NCBI GenBank assembly: GCA_966211795.1
Contig: CBIHNW010000005.1
Coordinates: forward strand, 124,001-188,000
DNA from: 21-14-0-10-47-8 sp966211795
Lineage (GTDB): Bacteria > Bdellovibrionota > Bdellovibrionia > Bdellovibrionales > Bdellovibrionaceae
DNA length: 64,000 bases
Reading direction: 5' to 3'
Positions 1-10,400 of the stretch are shown here, piece after piece. The notes below the pieces were generated by a model. The model was not told where the DNA came from, did no database searches, and saw only the letters and a list, made by a program, of their open reading frames with translations. The position numbers were made by a program, and so were the translations under genes. The stretch's first letter is position 1, and every line of letters starts with the position of its first letter.

Positions 1-1129
1 TGCGAGCGCTGATGATCTCGCCCGTCACCGGGTCTTCCGTTTGCGGACCGTAACCGATCACGCTCGAAGCAACGGGATCTTCAACCAGAACGATCATGCT
101 GTTACGGATGTCGCCGACGTTCTTGCCTTCTGGCTCATGCAGCTTCAGACGGAACTTGGCTTCAGCTTTTCCCAAGCCATCGTTGATCGCGTCGACTGTT
201 TTATAAGTCAAACGTTTGATATTCGCGTACTCTGGTTTCTTGAATTCATCCGAAAGGTAATAGTCAATCGTCGTCCGGCTTGGATTCCAGTGGTTCATCA
301 CCACTTTTTTGCTATCGACCGTATTGTTATTATCCGTGTCCAACTGAGTCTGCTTGGTCGAGAAGAATCCGAAAATTCCTTCGTCCGTGTCAGGGTACGG
401 AATCGTCACGAAATCTTTGGAAAGAACGCTGTCCGTCTTCACCATTGAATAGTGAAACACGGCCGTCGTCGTCAGATCCGCCAGGTTATCGACCTGAGAG
501 GCGCAGCTTCCACCCTCAGCCGTTTGGCCGGCTGGATTCACCTTGAAAGTGCGTTCGATGTCCATGTTCAAAGACGTCTTATCGAGATTGATCGCGACCA
601 CTTTCGCGGAAACCTCTTCGTAACATGTTCCACCAAATGATTTATCGCTCAGGATCGGAAGAAGCTCGAGCGCCGCCGATTTGGCTGCCTCCAGCTTGAA
701 CCGAAAATTGGTTTTCTGATCCCAAGTGACATCAGTTCTTTCTTCTTCGGCATTCGTGCATTCGCCGTATTTGTCTTTGGTGCACTGATAGTCCACGTAA
801 TCTACGGGAATTTCCAACACGAGCTTATCGTTCGTCGTGTTCCCCTGGAATCGGGCATCACGCTCGGTCTCAACAACTCGCAATGAGGTTTTTGTCCACT
901 GAAGTTTGACGCGTTTGTTATCGCTCGAAGAGTATGGCAAAGCATCGCTAGATGAACGACTGATGTTCTGCACCTGGCTCGAGTAAATGTACTCGGACTT
1001 GGTGTCGACATTGGCCGTGCTTTGCACCTCGTCTCTGAGCTTTTCCTGAAACGGCAGCTCTTTCGTACAAGCCGACAGTGCGAACACCGCCAGACCTGAG
1101 CTTAACAGAAGTCTTGTGAACTGTTTCAT
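1..1129 (-). CDS. Large metzincin-like lipoprotein, N-terminal part (cut by window edge)
   Basis: The minus frame is open from an ATG at 1129 to base 1, so only about 376 N-terminal residues are visible. The start has a strong ribosome site (GAAGGGAAGGGG). The N-terminus is a lipoprotein signal ending in a lipobox (ALSAC, Cys21), which suggests export and lipid anchoring. The segment near the window edge reads IGYGPQTEDPVTGEIISA. This matches the region just before the catalytic helix in the intact paralogue at 2217-6311 (GYGPSLSDPSTGEI), and YGP...DP.TGEI is typical of the EcxA/DUF5117-like zinc protease family. The zinc site itself should lie outside the window and is inferred. It follows the barrel gene at 1141-1971 by 11 bases, so the two are likely cotranscribed. 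Confidence 0.8.
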   Translation of the reverse strand, partial: MKQFTRLLLSSGLAVFALSACTKELPFQEKLRDEVQSTANVDTKSEYIYSSQVQNISRSSSDALPYSSSDNKRVKLQWTKTSLRVVETERDARFQGNTTNDKLVLEIPVDYVDYQCTKDKYGECTNAEEERTDVTWDQKTNFRFKLEAAKSAALELLPILSDKSFGGTCYEEVSAKVVAINLDKTSLNMDIERTFKVNPAGQTAEGGSCASQVDNLADLTTTAVFHYSMVKTDSVLSKDFVTIPYPDTDEGIFGFFSTKQTQLDTDNNNTVDSKKVVMNHWNPSRTTIDYYLSDEFKKPEYANIKRLTYKTVDAINDGLGKAEAKFRLKLHEPEGKNVGDIRNSMIVLVEDPVASSVIGYGPQTEDPVTGEIISAR

Positions 1130-1140
1130 ACCCCTTCCCT

Positions 1141-1971
1141 TCAATTCGTGAACGTCACTGACGCCTGGACGACAGTTGTGTTTAAATCGTAAACTTTAAT
1201 ATTCGAATCTGTTCCATTGGCTTTAAAGGCACCGCCTTCATTGCCGATACCCGCACTGACCGCCCAGTTCTTCGCGAACTGGTGTCCCAGAGAAATTTGG
1301 TTGGTGTAGTTTTGACGAGTAAAATCGTGATAAGTCCAACCCTGCTTGTAAGAAGCGATCAAGCCAAGCGTCCAATTTTCGATGAACTCGTAATCCAATG
1401 TCGCTTTGTGCGTCAGCGAGTACTGGACATTCGCATCGCCTTCAGAGGTGAAAGTGTAACCGTGAAAATTTCGTGTTCCGCTCAGGGTGTAAGTCAATGC
1501 GACGTACTTGATTTGCCCGTTGATACCCGCACCGATGCTGGCGGCACCTTGATAGCTGTCCTTGTTCCGTGCATCTTCGTCGGTTGGCGCTGTCCCACCC
1601 AAAAGAAATTTGCTTCCCCAGTTTTCAGCCAACGCCGGACCGTCTTTCGATAGAATGATTTTTGTATTTGAAAGAGTGGTGTTACGTGCACCGGTTTCTT
1701 CTTTGGACACGACCGCATCGGCCATCAGTCCAAAACCATTGCCGATGTAGACCGAAGGAATCAGCTCGAGCTCGGTTTTCGCTTCGCGATCTTGCGCTTC
1801 TTCTTTGTAGAGATTCGAAGATGTCGAAAGGTCCATGATGACATGGTATCGGTCCGCGCGTTTTTCCCGCTCGGTCGGCTGAAGCTTCATGCTGCTCGTG
1901 TTGGTTTGTGCGAACAAAAGAAGACTCATGAACAAGATCACTAGAATGGACATTGCTTTGAGTGTGTTCAT
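1141..1971 (-). CDS. Predicted outer-membrane beta-barrel protein, protease-associated
   Basis: This is a 276-residue protein with a classical signal peptide (hydrophobic residues about 7-21, then AQ) and no further membrane helix. The rest shows alternating hydrophobic/polar strands with many Tyr, Trp and Gly, and ends ASVTFTN, which fits a small outer-membrane barrel. It resembles the barrel proteins at 6332-7216 and 14575-15411 in length, order of strands and a shared acidic stretch (TAPTDEDAR here, SEDLPTGSESR in the latter). All three lie next to giant zinc-protease lipoproteins. The start follows GGGAAAG. Function is unknown; a secretion or anchoring partner for the adjacent protease is an inference from gene order. 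Confidence 0.75.
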   Translation of the reverse strand: MNTLKAMSILVILFMSLLLFAQTNTSSMKLQPTEREKRADRYHVIMDLSTSSNLYKEEAQDREAKTELELIPSVYIGNGFGLMADAVVSKEETGARNTTLSNTKIILSKDGPALAENWGSKFLLGGTAPTDEDARNKDSYQGAASIGAGINGQIKYVALTYTLSGTRNFHGYTFTSEGDANVQYSLTHKATLDYEFIENWTLGLIASYKQGWTYHDFTRQNYTNQISLGHQFAKNWAVSAGIGNEGGAFKANGTDSNIKVYDLNTTVVQASVTFTN

Positions 1972-2216
1972 CTTTCCCTTTCGACTTTCTTATCCGCTCT
2001 ATAAGGGAAAACCACAGTGACCTTCCCCCAAGCTTAACAAGCCATTAGCAGTTCTTGTGCCGAAGATTGTCAGTGCCAGAATGTCTCTGAAACCCGCACC
2101 AGATCGAGTTAAACGCCGATTGGTGTTGGATATTTCGAAAACACGAAATGAAGGCGTCGTTGATTAGATCAACAGTTCAGTAGAAATTGCATTGTGACCC
2201 CAGCGGGAAGCCAGGG

Positions 2217-5200
2217 CTAGTTGGTGGAGATCAAAGCGTTGATCAGGATGTCAGCTTGAGCATCATACTCAGTCGGATCGGCCTGGTATTCTTCGTAGGC
2301 ATCGCGAGCTTTTTGCAAAGCCTCGTTCAGCCGAGTTTTGACGATCTCTTGGTCCAAGCCTTTAAAGTCCTTTTCCTTACCGATTTTTTTGGCCAGGTCC
2401 GCGAGCCTCGGTTCGAACAAAGCCGCGAACTGTTTATCTCTCGCTTCTTTGCTGAGATCTTCATCGCTGAGCTTGTCCCGCTGGATTTTGGTAGCCGCCG
2501 CGAAAATATCGAATTCCGGCCTGAAGATCTTAGCCAAATCCTCGAGATCACGCGCTAAGTCTTTATCGGTGTCGCGGATCTCGTCGGTCTTTTTATCCAA
2601 GGTGTTCCAGAAAGCAAAATTCGCCTCCATGCCGTGACCCTTGGCCGGAATTTTATCCATGACCAAACTCAAGAACAGGTCGATGGATTTTTGCGACATC
2701 TTCCAGGCCTTCTTGCGGCGATCCAGAGCCTTGTACTGACTGATCAAATTATAAGCTTCAGGATTGTCGATCTTCGAAGCGCAATAGTCATCGCCCTGAA
2801 TCTGCGTGCATTCGATGCCGCTATTCATCCGCTTGATTTTATATTCGGCGCGGATCTTATAGCGGGTCAATCGTTGGTCTGTGAGAGTGTCCTTGCCCGG
2901 AACGTACAATGCCGATTTGAAAAGACCGACCATTTCGTTGAGCAGCGGCTTTTCCACCGCAAAATTGAGACTGTACTTGTCCTCGGTGATTTTATTTGTT
3001 TCAAATCCTCGATCCAATTGCAGATCCCGGACGCTCACCCCTTTGGTCAAGCGATTGTTGATTCGGGTTTTCAGCTCCTCACGAAATGGAAATTCGTCCA
3101 CAAAGTTTGGCGAAAACCGATGCAGTCGACTGGTGTACAATTCACCAGATCGGTTCGTCAGGGCTTCTAATGCAAAGTAACGATCCTGCACCAGACCAAC
3201 GGTTTCGGTGTCGTAATTAGGCTGACCCGTTTCACGATTCACCCGAACAGCGCCGAGATCGGAATACAAATTTTGAAACGGCAATCCACCTTGCGCTATG
3301 GCCGTTGCCCCGTTCGTGCGGCGAAGGTAATCTTGAACCTCGGGATCCTGGCAGGAATGAAATGTCCGGTTGGTTTGCAGAAACAATTCTCTCTGCAATT
3401 TTGTCAAAGAAAACAGTTGGATCGTTTCTTTGCCATTGACCTCACGGCGGGTGACGCAGGAAGCGTCCGGCATAAAAGCGATCCGCACCAGAAGCTGGAA
3501 TATTTTTTGGGCTGAATTGTAATACTTTTTATTCCACTGAGCTTGGTCTTTGCCCTGTTTAGACTCATCAAACATATTCTGCAAAAGTCCATTGTAAAGC
3601 TCAAGTGAATCAAAGGATTCAAGATATTCTTTTCCGCTACCGGCTTCCTTGGCGACCATCAAACGCCACATTTCATAGAACCTGAGCATCGGTACCAAGA
3701 AGGCATTTTTTCTTTCAAGCGCCAATTCAAGTGTATCGCGGGTTTTATTTTTCCCTAATCGATTGTTGGCAAACGCAACATGGGCTTCGTATTCGTGGAT
3801 CAAATGATCAACAATCGTTTCTGGATCTGCACCGATATCATACCGGGCGCAAAGTGGATCCTTTGAATAGTCACCGGCGTCATAGTCATCACAAAATTTA
3901 AATTTGCGCATTTGACCTTCGAAACGTGGCCGAGTTGGTTTGGAGCCATCTACGGCGACGACCTGCCCATTCTCCAATTCGATTTTATCTTGATAACCCC
4001 ATCGAATGGCAGCGGTGTCGTACCGTCCCGGCTGTGTCATGATGTCATCATTCAATGGAATATAATCCATGATCGAACTCGTTTTCCATTGAACCGAGAC
4101 TTCTTGGCCGTTAACTGTTTTTTTGATCGGACCATAGTAATTTCGGGCGTCGGTCGAACCATAAAAATTATGCGTCAATCCGAGATTGTGGCCCATTTCA
4201 TGGACGAGCGTGCTGATAAGGCTTGGCTTCGAAATTTCTTGGGCACAATCACTGACGATGCGGGACCTTTTCTCGTCATCGATACTTTCGTTTTTTTGCC
4301 CCCGAATTTGCTCGGCGATTTTTTTAAACTCGGGACATTGGTTCAAAGCAGAACCGATGACATCGGGCTCTAAGACCTCGACGGTGCTTTCGAGCTGATT
4401 CTGCAACGAAAATGATGCACGAGCCATTTTGGATGGGCCATTCATTTTCAAATTCTTTCGAAACTGACCCAGCTCTGCATCGTACATCGTGAAACTTGCA
4501 TTCTTGCCGACGTTTTCAAAACCCATTCCCTTGCTGACGACTTGAACTGCATTCTGAGCGGCATCAAGCACGACCTTGAACGCCGGGAACGAAAATCCCA
4601 TCAGGTATTTGTCGTCCATCAATCCCTTTTGGGACTGGAGATACTGATTTAAAATATTCTTGAACCCATACACTTGGTAAAAGGCGTTCAAGTTGGTCGT
4701 TGCCATGATGATTTCGCCGGTTGACGGGTCCGATAGCGATGGCCCGTAGCCATACCACCAGTAAAGATCTTGGTCCGGTTCGGTCATGAAATTGATCAGG
4801 TTGTATCGCAAATCTCCGACCTGGCCGCGAAGCACTTTGCCGTTTTCATCCGTGATTCGCAGACGGAAAGATGTTCCGGCCGCCTGCAAAGACGCATTCC
4901 AACCCTTGACGGCCTGTTTGGCGATTTCTTCGGTCCATTTGGGAGCATCTTGATTCAGGCGATATTCCACCACGGTCCGCGTTGGATTGAAGCGGTTCAG
5001 AAAATTCCGGCGATCCGCGACTTCTCTTCTCGTCACTTCAAAGCTGTTGATATTCTCTGGAGTCGTCGAAAAATAACCAAAGAGCTTCTCATCTTCTGGA
5101 AACAAGATTTTTGGTTGGTAGGTTTTAGCTCCATACTTTTGGGATGCATTTTTTTGATAGGCTTTCACGTTGTAGAAAGAAAAACGCAAAAGGCTGCCGG

Positions 5201-6311
5201 TCGAATCTTCTTTCACGGTGAAAGAAAAGTAATTGTCATCAATTTGCACGTCCCGCAGCTCGCTGATTTTGATACTTTGATCAACCGTAATTGCCTCGGT
5301 CACCTTGACGTTCATGAAAGCTCTTTTATCCCAGGCTTTTTCCTTGGAAGCTTCTTCTTTCACGGTGACTGTTTTACCGGATTCGGCCAGCTGATAGTCT
5401 ATGAACTCGACCGGTAGCGTGACCACCGTCGCCTGATTCTCAACTCTTTCATTCACATTTTTCTCGACTCGTGGATCCACTCCGAGATTGAAGAAAACTA
5501 TTTTTTCTTCCAATTTTTTCGCGCGAACCTTGACGGCTCTCCTCAAGTATTTATCTGAGCCAAACTCGGCGCCTGGCGGAGCTCCCTCACCATGATCCGC
5601 TTCGTGGGAATTTTGCGCGATAACGGTCAGTGAATAATACCAATCCGTCGAATCTCCATTCTCACCGACGAAGAAATTTGCCGGCAAGACGGTGGTCTTC
5701 GACAAGAACGAGGCCCGTGTCTTTGAATTGAAATCGATTTTGAAATGAGTCGCCCCGTTCAGGCTTTGCATCGAGATCAGTTCAAGCTTCGAGGTCGTCT
5801 CGTTCTGATCGTTGCGCTGACGGTCCGTCGAATACAACGAAATGTTGTAGGACACGATCGGCACCATCAGGCGACCGTCTTTGTTGTCGATCGCCGCCGC
5901 TTTTTCGTCCGTTGCCAGGTCTTCGGGGGGTGCGAGCTTCATCACCTTCAGCAAAGTTCCCTGGAACAGGTATTTCACCTTGTACTGGTGATTAGGCAAG
6001 CCCAGCATCAATGTGTCATCCGTGAGCTTTAACGGATCTTCGGATTTGTAGCTGACGTAATCGAAAGTTTTGATTTTGGTTTTGGCGTTTTTGCGATCGT
6101 CCGATAAACGCACTTTGGCCGAGCTGTCGGAAGATTTGATCACGTTAAAAGTTTGCAGATCCCATTCTTTGCCTTCGAAAGCGGCCAAGGTCAGCAAGTC
6201 ACGGTTTTCGGTGTAAGACAATTCCGGATCCCGCTTTTTCGTGCAGGCGGCCGCCAAGGCCAGCGATAACAATAGAGCGATCGGCTTTAAGATTCGATTC
6301 AACTTTTTCAT
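2217..6311 (-). CDS. Giant zinc metalloprotease lipoprotein (metzincin-like, EcxA/DUF5117-like)
   Basis: I place the start at the ATG at 6311, preceded by GAGGAGG, six codons after an alternative start at 6329. The 1364-residue product has a lipoprotein signal ending LALAAAC. A long N-terminal region of beta-rich sequence precedes a catalytic domain with HEMGHNLGLTH at about 704-714 (zinc ligands H704, H708, H714; general base E705) and a Met-turn SIMDY (Met about 748). The upstream motif GYGPSLSDPSTGEI is characteristic of EcxA/DUF5117-type zinc proteases. About 600 further charged residues follow. It is 20 bases downstream of the barrel gene at 6332-7216. Target proteins are unknown; degradation of prey or periplasmic proteins is only a guess from the likely predatory lifestyle. 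Confidence 0.88.
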   Translation of the reverse strand: MKKLNRILKPIALLLSLALAAACTKKRDPELSYTENRDLLTLAAFEGKEWDLQTFNVIKSSDSSAKVRLSDDRKNAKTKIKTFDYVSYKSEDPLKLTDDTLMLGLPNHQYKVKYLFQGTLLKVMKLAPPEDLATDEKAAAIDNKDGRLMVPIVSYNISLYSTDRQRNDQNETTSKLELISMQSLNGATHFKIDFNSKTRASFLSKTTVLPANFFVGENGDSTDWYYSLTVIAQNSHEADHGEGAPPGAEFGSDKYLRRAVKVRAKKLEEKIVFFNLGVDPRVEKNVNERVENQATVVTLPVEFIDYQLAESGKTVTVKEEASKEKAWDKRAFMNVKVTEAITVDQSIKISELRDVQIDDNYFSFTVKEDSTGSLLRFSFYNVKAYQKNASQKYGAKTYQPKILFPEDEKLFGYFSTTPENINSFEVTRREVADRRNFLNRFNPTRTVVEYRLNQDAPKWTEEIAKQAVKGWNASLQAAGTSFRLRITDENGKVLRGQVGDLRYNLINFMTEPDQDLYWWYGYGPSLSDPSTGEIIMATTNLNAFYQVYGFKNILNQYLQSQKGLMDDKYLMGFSFPAFKVVLDAAQNAVQVVSKGMGFENVGKNASFTMYDAELGQFRKNLKMNGPSKMARASFSLQNQLESTVEVLEPDVIGSALNQCPEFKKIAEQIRGQKNESIDDEKRSRIVSDCAQEISKPSLISTLVHEMGHNLGLTHNFYGSTDARNYYGPIKKTVNGQEVSVQWKTSSIMDYIPLNDDIMTQPGRYDTAAIRWGYQDKIELENGQVVAVDGSKPTRPRFEGQMRKFKFCDDYDAGDYSKDPLCARYDIGADPETIVDHLIHEYEAHVAFANNRLGKNKTRDTLELALERKNAFLVPMLRFYEMWRLMVAKEAGSGKEYLESFDSLELYNGLLQNMFDESKQGKDQAQWNKKYYNSAQKIFQLLVRIAFMPDASCVTRREVNGKETIQLFSLTKLQRELFLQTNRTFHSCQDPEVQDYLRRTNGATAIAQGGLPFQNLYSDLGAVRVNRETGQPNYDTETVGLVQDRYFALEALTNRSGELYTSRLHRFSPNFVDEFPFREELKTRINNRLTKGVSVRDLQLDRGFETNKITEDKYSLNFAVEKPLLNEMVGLFKSALYVPGKDTLTDQRLTRYKIRAEYKIKRMNSGIECTQIQGDDYCASKIDNPEAYNLISQYKALDRRKKAWKMSQKSIDLFLSLVMDKIPAKGHGMEANFAFWNTLDKKTDEIRDTDKDLARDLEDLAKIFRPEFDIFAAATKIQRDKLSDEDLSKEARDKQFAALFEPRLADLAKKIGKEKDFKGLDQEIVKTRLNEALQKARDAYEEYQADPTEYDAQADILINALISTN

Positions 6312-6331
6312 GGCCGCCTCCTCTCTCATTT

Positions 6332-7216
6332 TCAGAATGAAATTTCTGTTTGCGCGTAAATTTTCGAACTGTCTTCATTGATAAAATCTAAATTTGCGTC
6401 TTCATCCTGTTGGCTGAACCACGAAGTTCGGTTCGTGTGCCCGACCGCAATCGACCATCGCTTGTGAATGACATCGAATTCGACTTCTTCCGTATGAAAC
6501 AACCGTTCGCTGACGTGGTTGTCGAAATCAAAGCGATGGGCGTGCTTGCCGCTGACCGAGAAACTCCAGCGCTTGAACGTATAGCCAAGGCTGACGGATT
6601 CATTGACCGAATAGGGGTTTAGCACCGTGCCCTTGGTGCTGGTCTCATATTTATAAAAACTGCGGGTCGCGCTCAGTGCTGTCGATGCATCCCAACCTTT
6701 TGGCAGGACGACCGAGGTCAGGGAAAAACGGTATTTGGTGCCGATCGATCCTTCGAAATTCGAAATTTTCAAAGAGTCTTCCGACATCGGGTATTCGGCC
6801 GACAACGACCAGGTGCCATCCACCCAAGATGCCAGTGAATGACTTTTGTTTTTGAATCCAATCGAGAGATCCGAAATTCCATTGTCGGTGTCTTCGGGAT
6901 CTTGCAAATTTTGATCATAATCAACGCCGGCACTGAAGCTCCAGGTGGGCAGCATTTGGTAACCCAATGAAACAGATCCGCCGGCCGATTCGCTTTTAGA
7001 GGCGTCTTGGTGATCGATCAGGCTTTGCTTGTAGCCCATGCTGACCGAGCCCCAGAGATCTGCCTCTTTTTCTTGATTCGTCTGCACCGCCATTTTCGAG
7101 CGTTGCAAGGTTGGCAGTCTTTGGATGCTGGCGGCGCCGGCGGCAATGGAAAACCCGAAGCTGATCATCAGCCCCAGAGCTTTGACTATATAATGTCGAA
7201 AACCGTTTGCCTTCAC
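6332..7216 (-). CDS. Predicted outer-membrane beta-barrel protein, protease-associated
   Basis: The frame is open up to 7417, but the extra 67 residues do not look like an export signal. I use the GTG at 7216, which follows AAAGGGA and begins a good signal peptide (KANGFRHYIVK, then a hydrophobic core ending AAGAAS). That gives 294 residues, close to the 276 and 278 of its two relatives in this locus. The body alternates hydrophobic and polar residues and ends in Phe (AQTEISF), the usual terminal signature of BAM-inserted barrels. It is first in a minus-strand unit followed by the 1364-residue protease, and diverges from the protease gene at 7453; the 236-base gap must hold both promoters. 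Substrate or pore function is not recognisable. Confidence 0.75.
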   Translation of the reverse strand: MKANGFRHYIVKALGLMISFGFSIAAGAASIQRLPTLQRSKMAVQTNQEKEADLWGSVSMGYKQSLIDHQDASKSESAGGSVSLGYQMLPTWSFSAGVDYDQNLQDPEDTDNGISDLSIGFKNKSHSLASWVDGTWSLSAEYPMSEDSLKISNFEGSIGTKYRFSLTSVVLPKGWDASTALSATRSFYKYETSTKGTVLNPYSVNESVSLGYTFKRWSFSVSGKHAHRFDFDNHVSERLFHTEEVEFDVIHKRWSIAVGHTNRTSWFSQQDEDANLDFINEDSSKIYAQTEISF

Positions 7217-7452
7217 GCCGGTCCCTTTCGGAGTTCTTCCAATTGGTAAAATTTGCATTCGAGGTGCCAGGAATTGTTGCCACGCCCGAAACCAAGGGGG
7301 TTTTGGCCGACCAAACTTTGGACAAAGAACAAAAAAGGGTAGCCAGGTCGCAGGTTTATCCGTCGCTGGCACTGAATCTGAAATGTTCACCTTGAAGTGA
7401 GAGAACTCGGGATCCAAATCCTGAGCTCAAATATAAGATAAAGGGGTTTCAG

Positions 7453-10400
7453 ATGTTGAAACAACAGAACTGGCTCAAAATGAGACGCTTCCAAAATGCC
7501 GTCCGGAAGCTGTGGTCGTCGAGCGCGAATACCGAGAATCTGAGAGACCCATCGACGCCAAGATTGTTGAACGACCGTCAAAGCCTTCAACACCCGCGTG
7601 CGAATCTCTTATATAAAGGAAGCTTCAGCGCCCTGGTGGTCGCGGGTCTCGCGCTTGCCGCCGCTTGTACTTATAAATCTCCGGCCACCGAAACTCCCGT
7701 TCCGAGCGAAACAGAAACTTCGAAATCTTTCTTCATCACCACCAAGGTGGATCCAAAAACTGGTCAGACCATCAACGTTCCAAAAACATTTCTGTGCGGC
7801 TGGGCCAGCGAAATGGAAACGGGATGGGCGGCGCAGACGGCCTACACGAACAATGTCATGGTCCCCGAACACTGCAATATCGTCTTTGAAATCACTGAAT
7901 CCAAATTGCTTGGCAAACTGATCAATCCCTCATTTCCGAATGATCCCACTCGTTGGGAAGTCGTACTGACGATTCCGATTAAATCTCACTATTACACCGA
8001 GACGGAAAAAGATGGGGCAGGTCGTGACACCAATCGCGTGATCCGCAATACGTCTCGCAGCCATTGGTCCGCCCGTCCGAACATGGATTTGGATCTGGAT
8101 AGCATCAACTTTCAGACACGCTGGGCGAGCTATGATTTCTGGGGATCAAATACAAATATCGGAACCATGAATGTTGAGAAAGTCGAGTGGGACACCAAGA
8201 GCGGATTTTTAGCGTTCACGGTGAATCGTGGAACCTATGGTTCAAGCTACAGCCGCATTCGCTTTAACTTTCAGGCTTTCGAAACAAACCCTGATTTCAA
8301 ATCAACACCTTTCAACGACAAAAACTATAAACGCATGAACGTCCTGCACATCATCGGCGAAAAGGTCAATGGACTGTACCCGATCCTGCAGGCCGCGCAC
8401 TGGGATCTGACCAAGAAACACGAGATTCGTTTGTGGCAATTTCCGGAGGCCTATAAAGAAATCGTGAAAGAGGTCGTGAGCGACTGGAACGAAGCTTTGC
8501 GAAAAGCCGAAGCCACCACTTTGTCTGATGGTCCTTTCGTGGTCAGCGACACTCCGGCCGAACATGCCTTTGATCTTCGCTACCCGACGATCGCATGGGT
8601 GGCGGACGAAAAGATTTCTTCCTATTCCGCATTGGGCGTCGGCATGGCCTTGGCGGATGTGAAAAATGGCGAGATCAAATGGGGTATGATCACTTTGTAC
8701 GGCGGCATGATCGAAAGCTACATGAAATCTTACCTGCCGACTTCGACCGATTCGGGAATGGCCGGAAAAATCGCGGGTCAGATCTTGTCTCGATTGGGGT
8801 TGCCGACTTCGTTGGATCTTCCCCCGGCTTTTCGAAATCTGGTTGGAAAGATGGGTTTGCCACGCAGTGAAGGCGAAAGACTGGCGATGGATCTCGTGAA
8901 AGCACGGATCGACAAGTCGAAGAAAGAGCCCAGCGATACCGAAATGAAAGCAGAGGCCGAGCGACTGCAAAATACTTTGCAAGACATCTTCAATAAAGGT
9001 GTTCAGCTATCTCAGAGCAAGCTGGCGACGGCGAAACTGCAGACATCGACCAAAAATTTTGGCGCGATGATGCGTAAAAATCTATTCCCGGCCAACGATC
9101 AAGCCGACAATGAGATTTCAGATTCCGATTCTGATCCCGGTTCACAAAAGCGCGTGGCCAAGGCCAATACTTCTCGCGCGCGTGAAAATGAGCTGATCCA
9201 AAAGTTTTCGGGTCCGATGTTTTGTCAGGGCCGCACCTTTGCGGACGTCGCGACGGGATGGGCAAAAGCGATCTCGGCCAATGCCGACAAGACGGGTTCG
9301 AAAGACGGTGTCGCCAAGGATCGACAAATCTTACGTAACATTATCAAAGAACTGACCAGTCACGAATACGGACATTTCCTGGGGTTGGGTCACCAATTCA
9401 AAGAAAATATTTTACCGGCCAAGGGTTCGGTTCCGGATTCGATCTACAATTCGCTGGTCGAAAATGCTCGCGAGGAAAACGGTTACACCAATTACACCTC
9501 GGTGATGGGTTACCGAAATCCCGAAGTGGAAATCGCGCAGAAAGAAGGCGTGAAACCAGGCCCGCAGGACATTTTGGTATTGCGATTTCTGTATCGACAG
9601 GAGTACGCGACCTATAAAACCGGTGATGCGGATTTTACGTTCGCGAATCTTCCGGCAAACGGCATCATTCCCGATGCCAATCCCGAAAAGCCTGAATATA
9701 AAACGTCTTACTTCCCCCAGTGCAATGACGTCGAAGCCACGCTGGCCTTGGATCCTTATTGCAACCGCTTTGACAAAGGCTCCAACGCCAATGTCATCAT
9801 GAAAAGCTACTTTTCAGATTTGACCAGCTCTTTGCACACATTGTTCGCGTTCACCGATGCGCGCGGCGGCTGCCCCGAATGTGTCGAAGGCTACTTGTGG
9901 TTTAAATCGTTCCGCACCCTGGGACGCACGCGTGTGTTTTACGATTACATGCGCTTGTACTTTAAAAAAGAAATCGATCGCATTCGCTCGGATGAAGACG
10001 CTTTGATGGAATTTTCGAGCGCTTGTCAGCGAGAGAAGATCGAGCAGATCAACAATCCAACGCTGAAACAGATTTTCACCGAGAAACCTCAACTGAAGGA
10101 ACTTTGCCAGGCCAATGCGCTGGCGATGCGCGAAATGAAAGGCCTGGTCTCGTTGGACTTGACCGACTTTACCCAAAAGGATGTTTCGGGAAAATTTCTG
10201 CCGGGTGGGATGGACGGTGGTGATGCTGAAAGAGATTGGTCTCGTTGGTCCGGTTCATGGACCGAGATGACGGGACTGCCGGTGAAAACTGCGACCTTGT
10301 ATGCGCTCACCACGGGCGTTCCGTGGTCCACCGATATGGGTATGATGGCGAATCCTTTGTATGACGATCCGAACTATCGCTTTTCGTACAGCTATCTCTA

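Noticed and set aside
6332..7417. The long version of the barrel gene starting at 7417
   Set aside because: The extra 67 residues are not signal-like, while the GTG at 7216 has a ribosome site and a proper signal peptide and matches the length of the related proteins.
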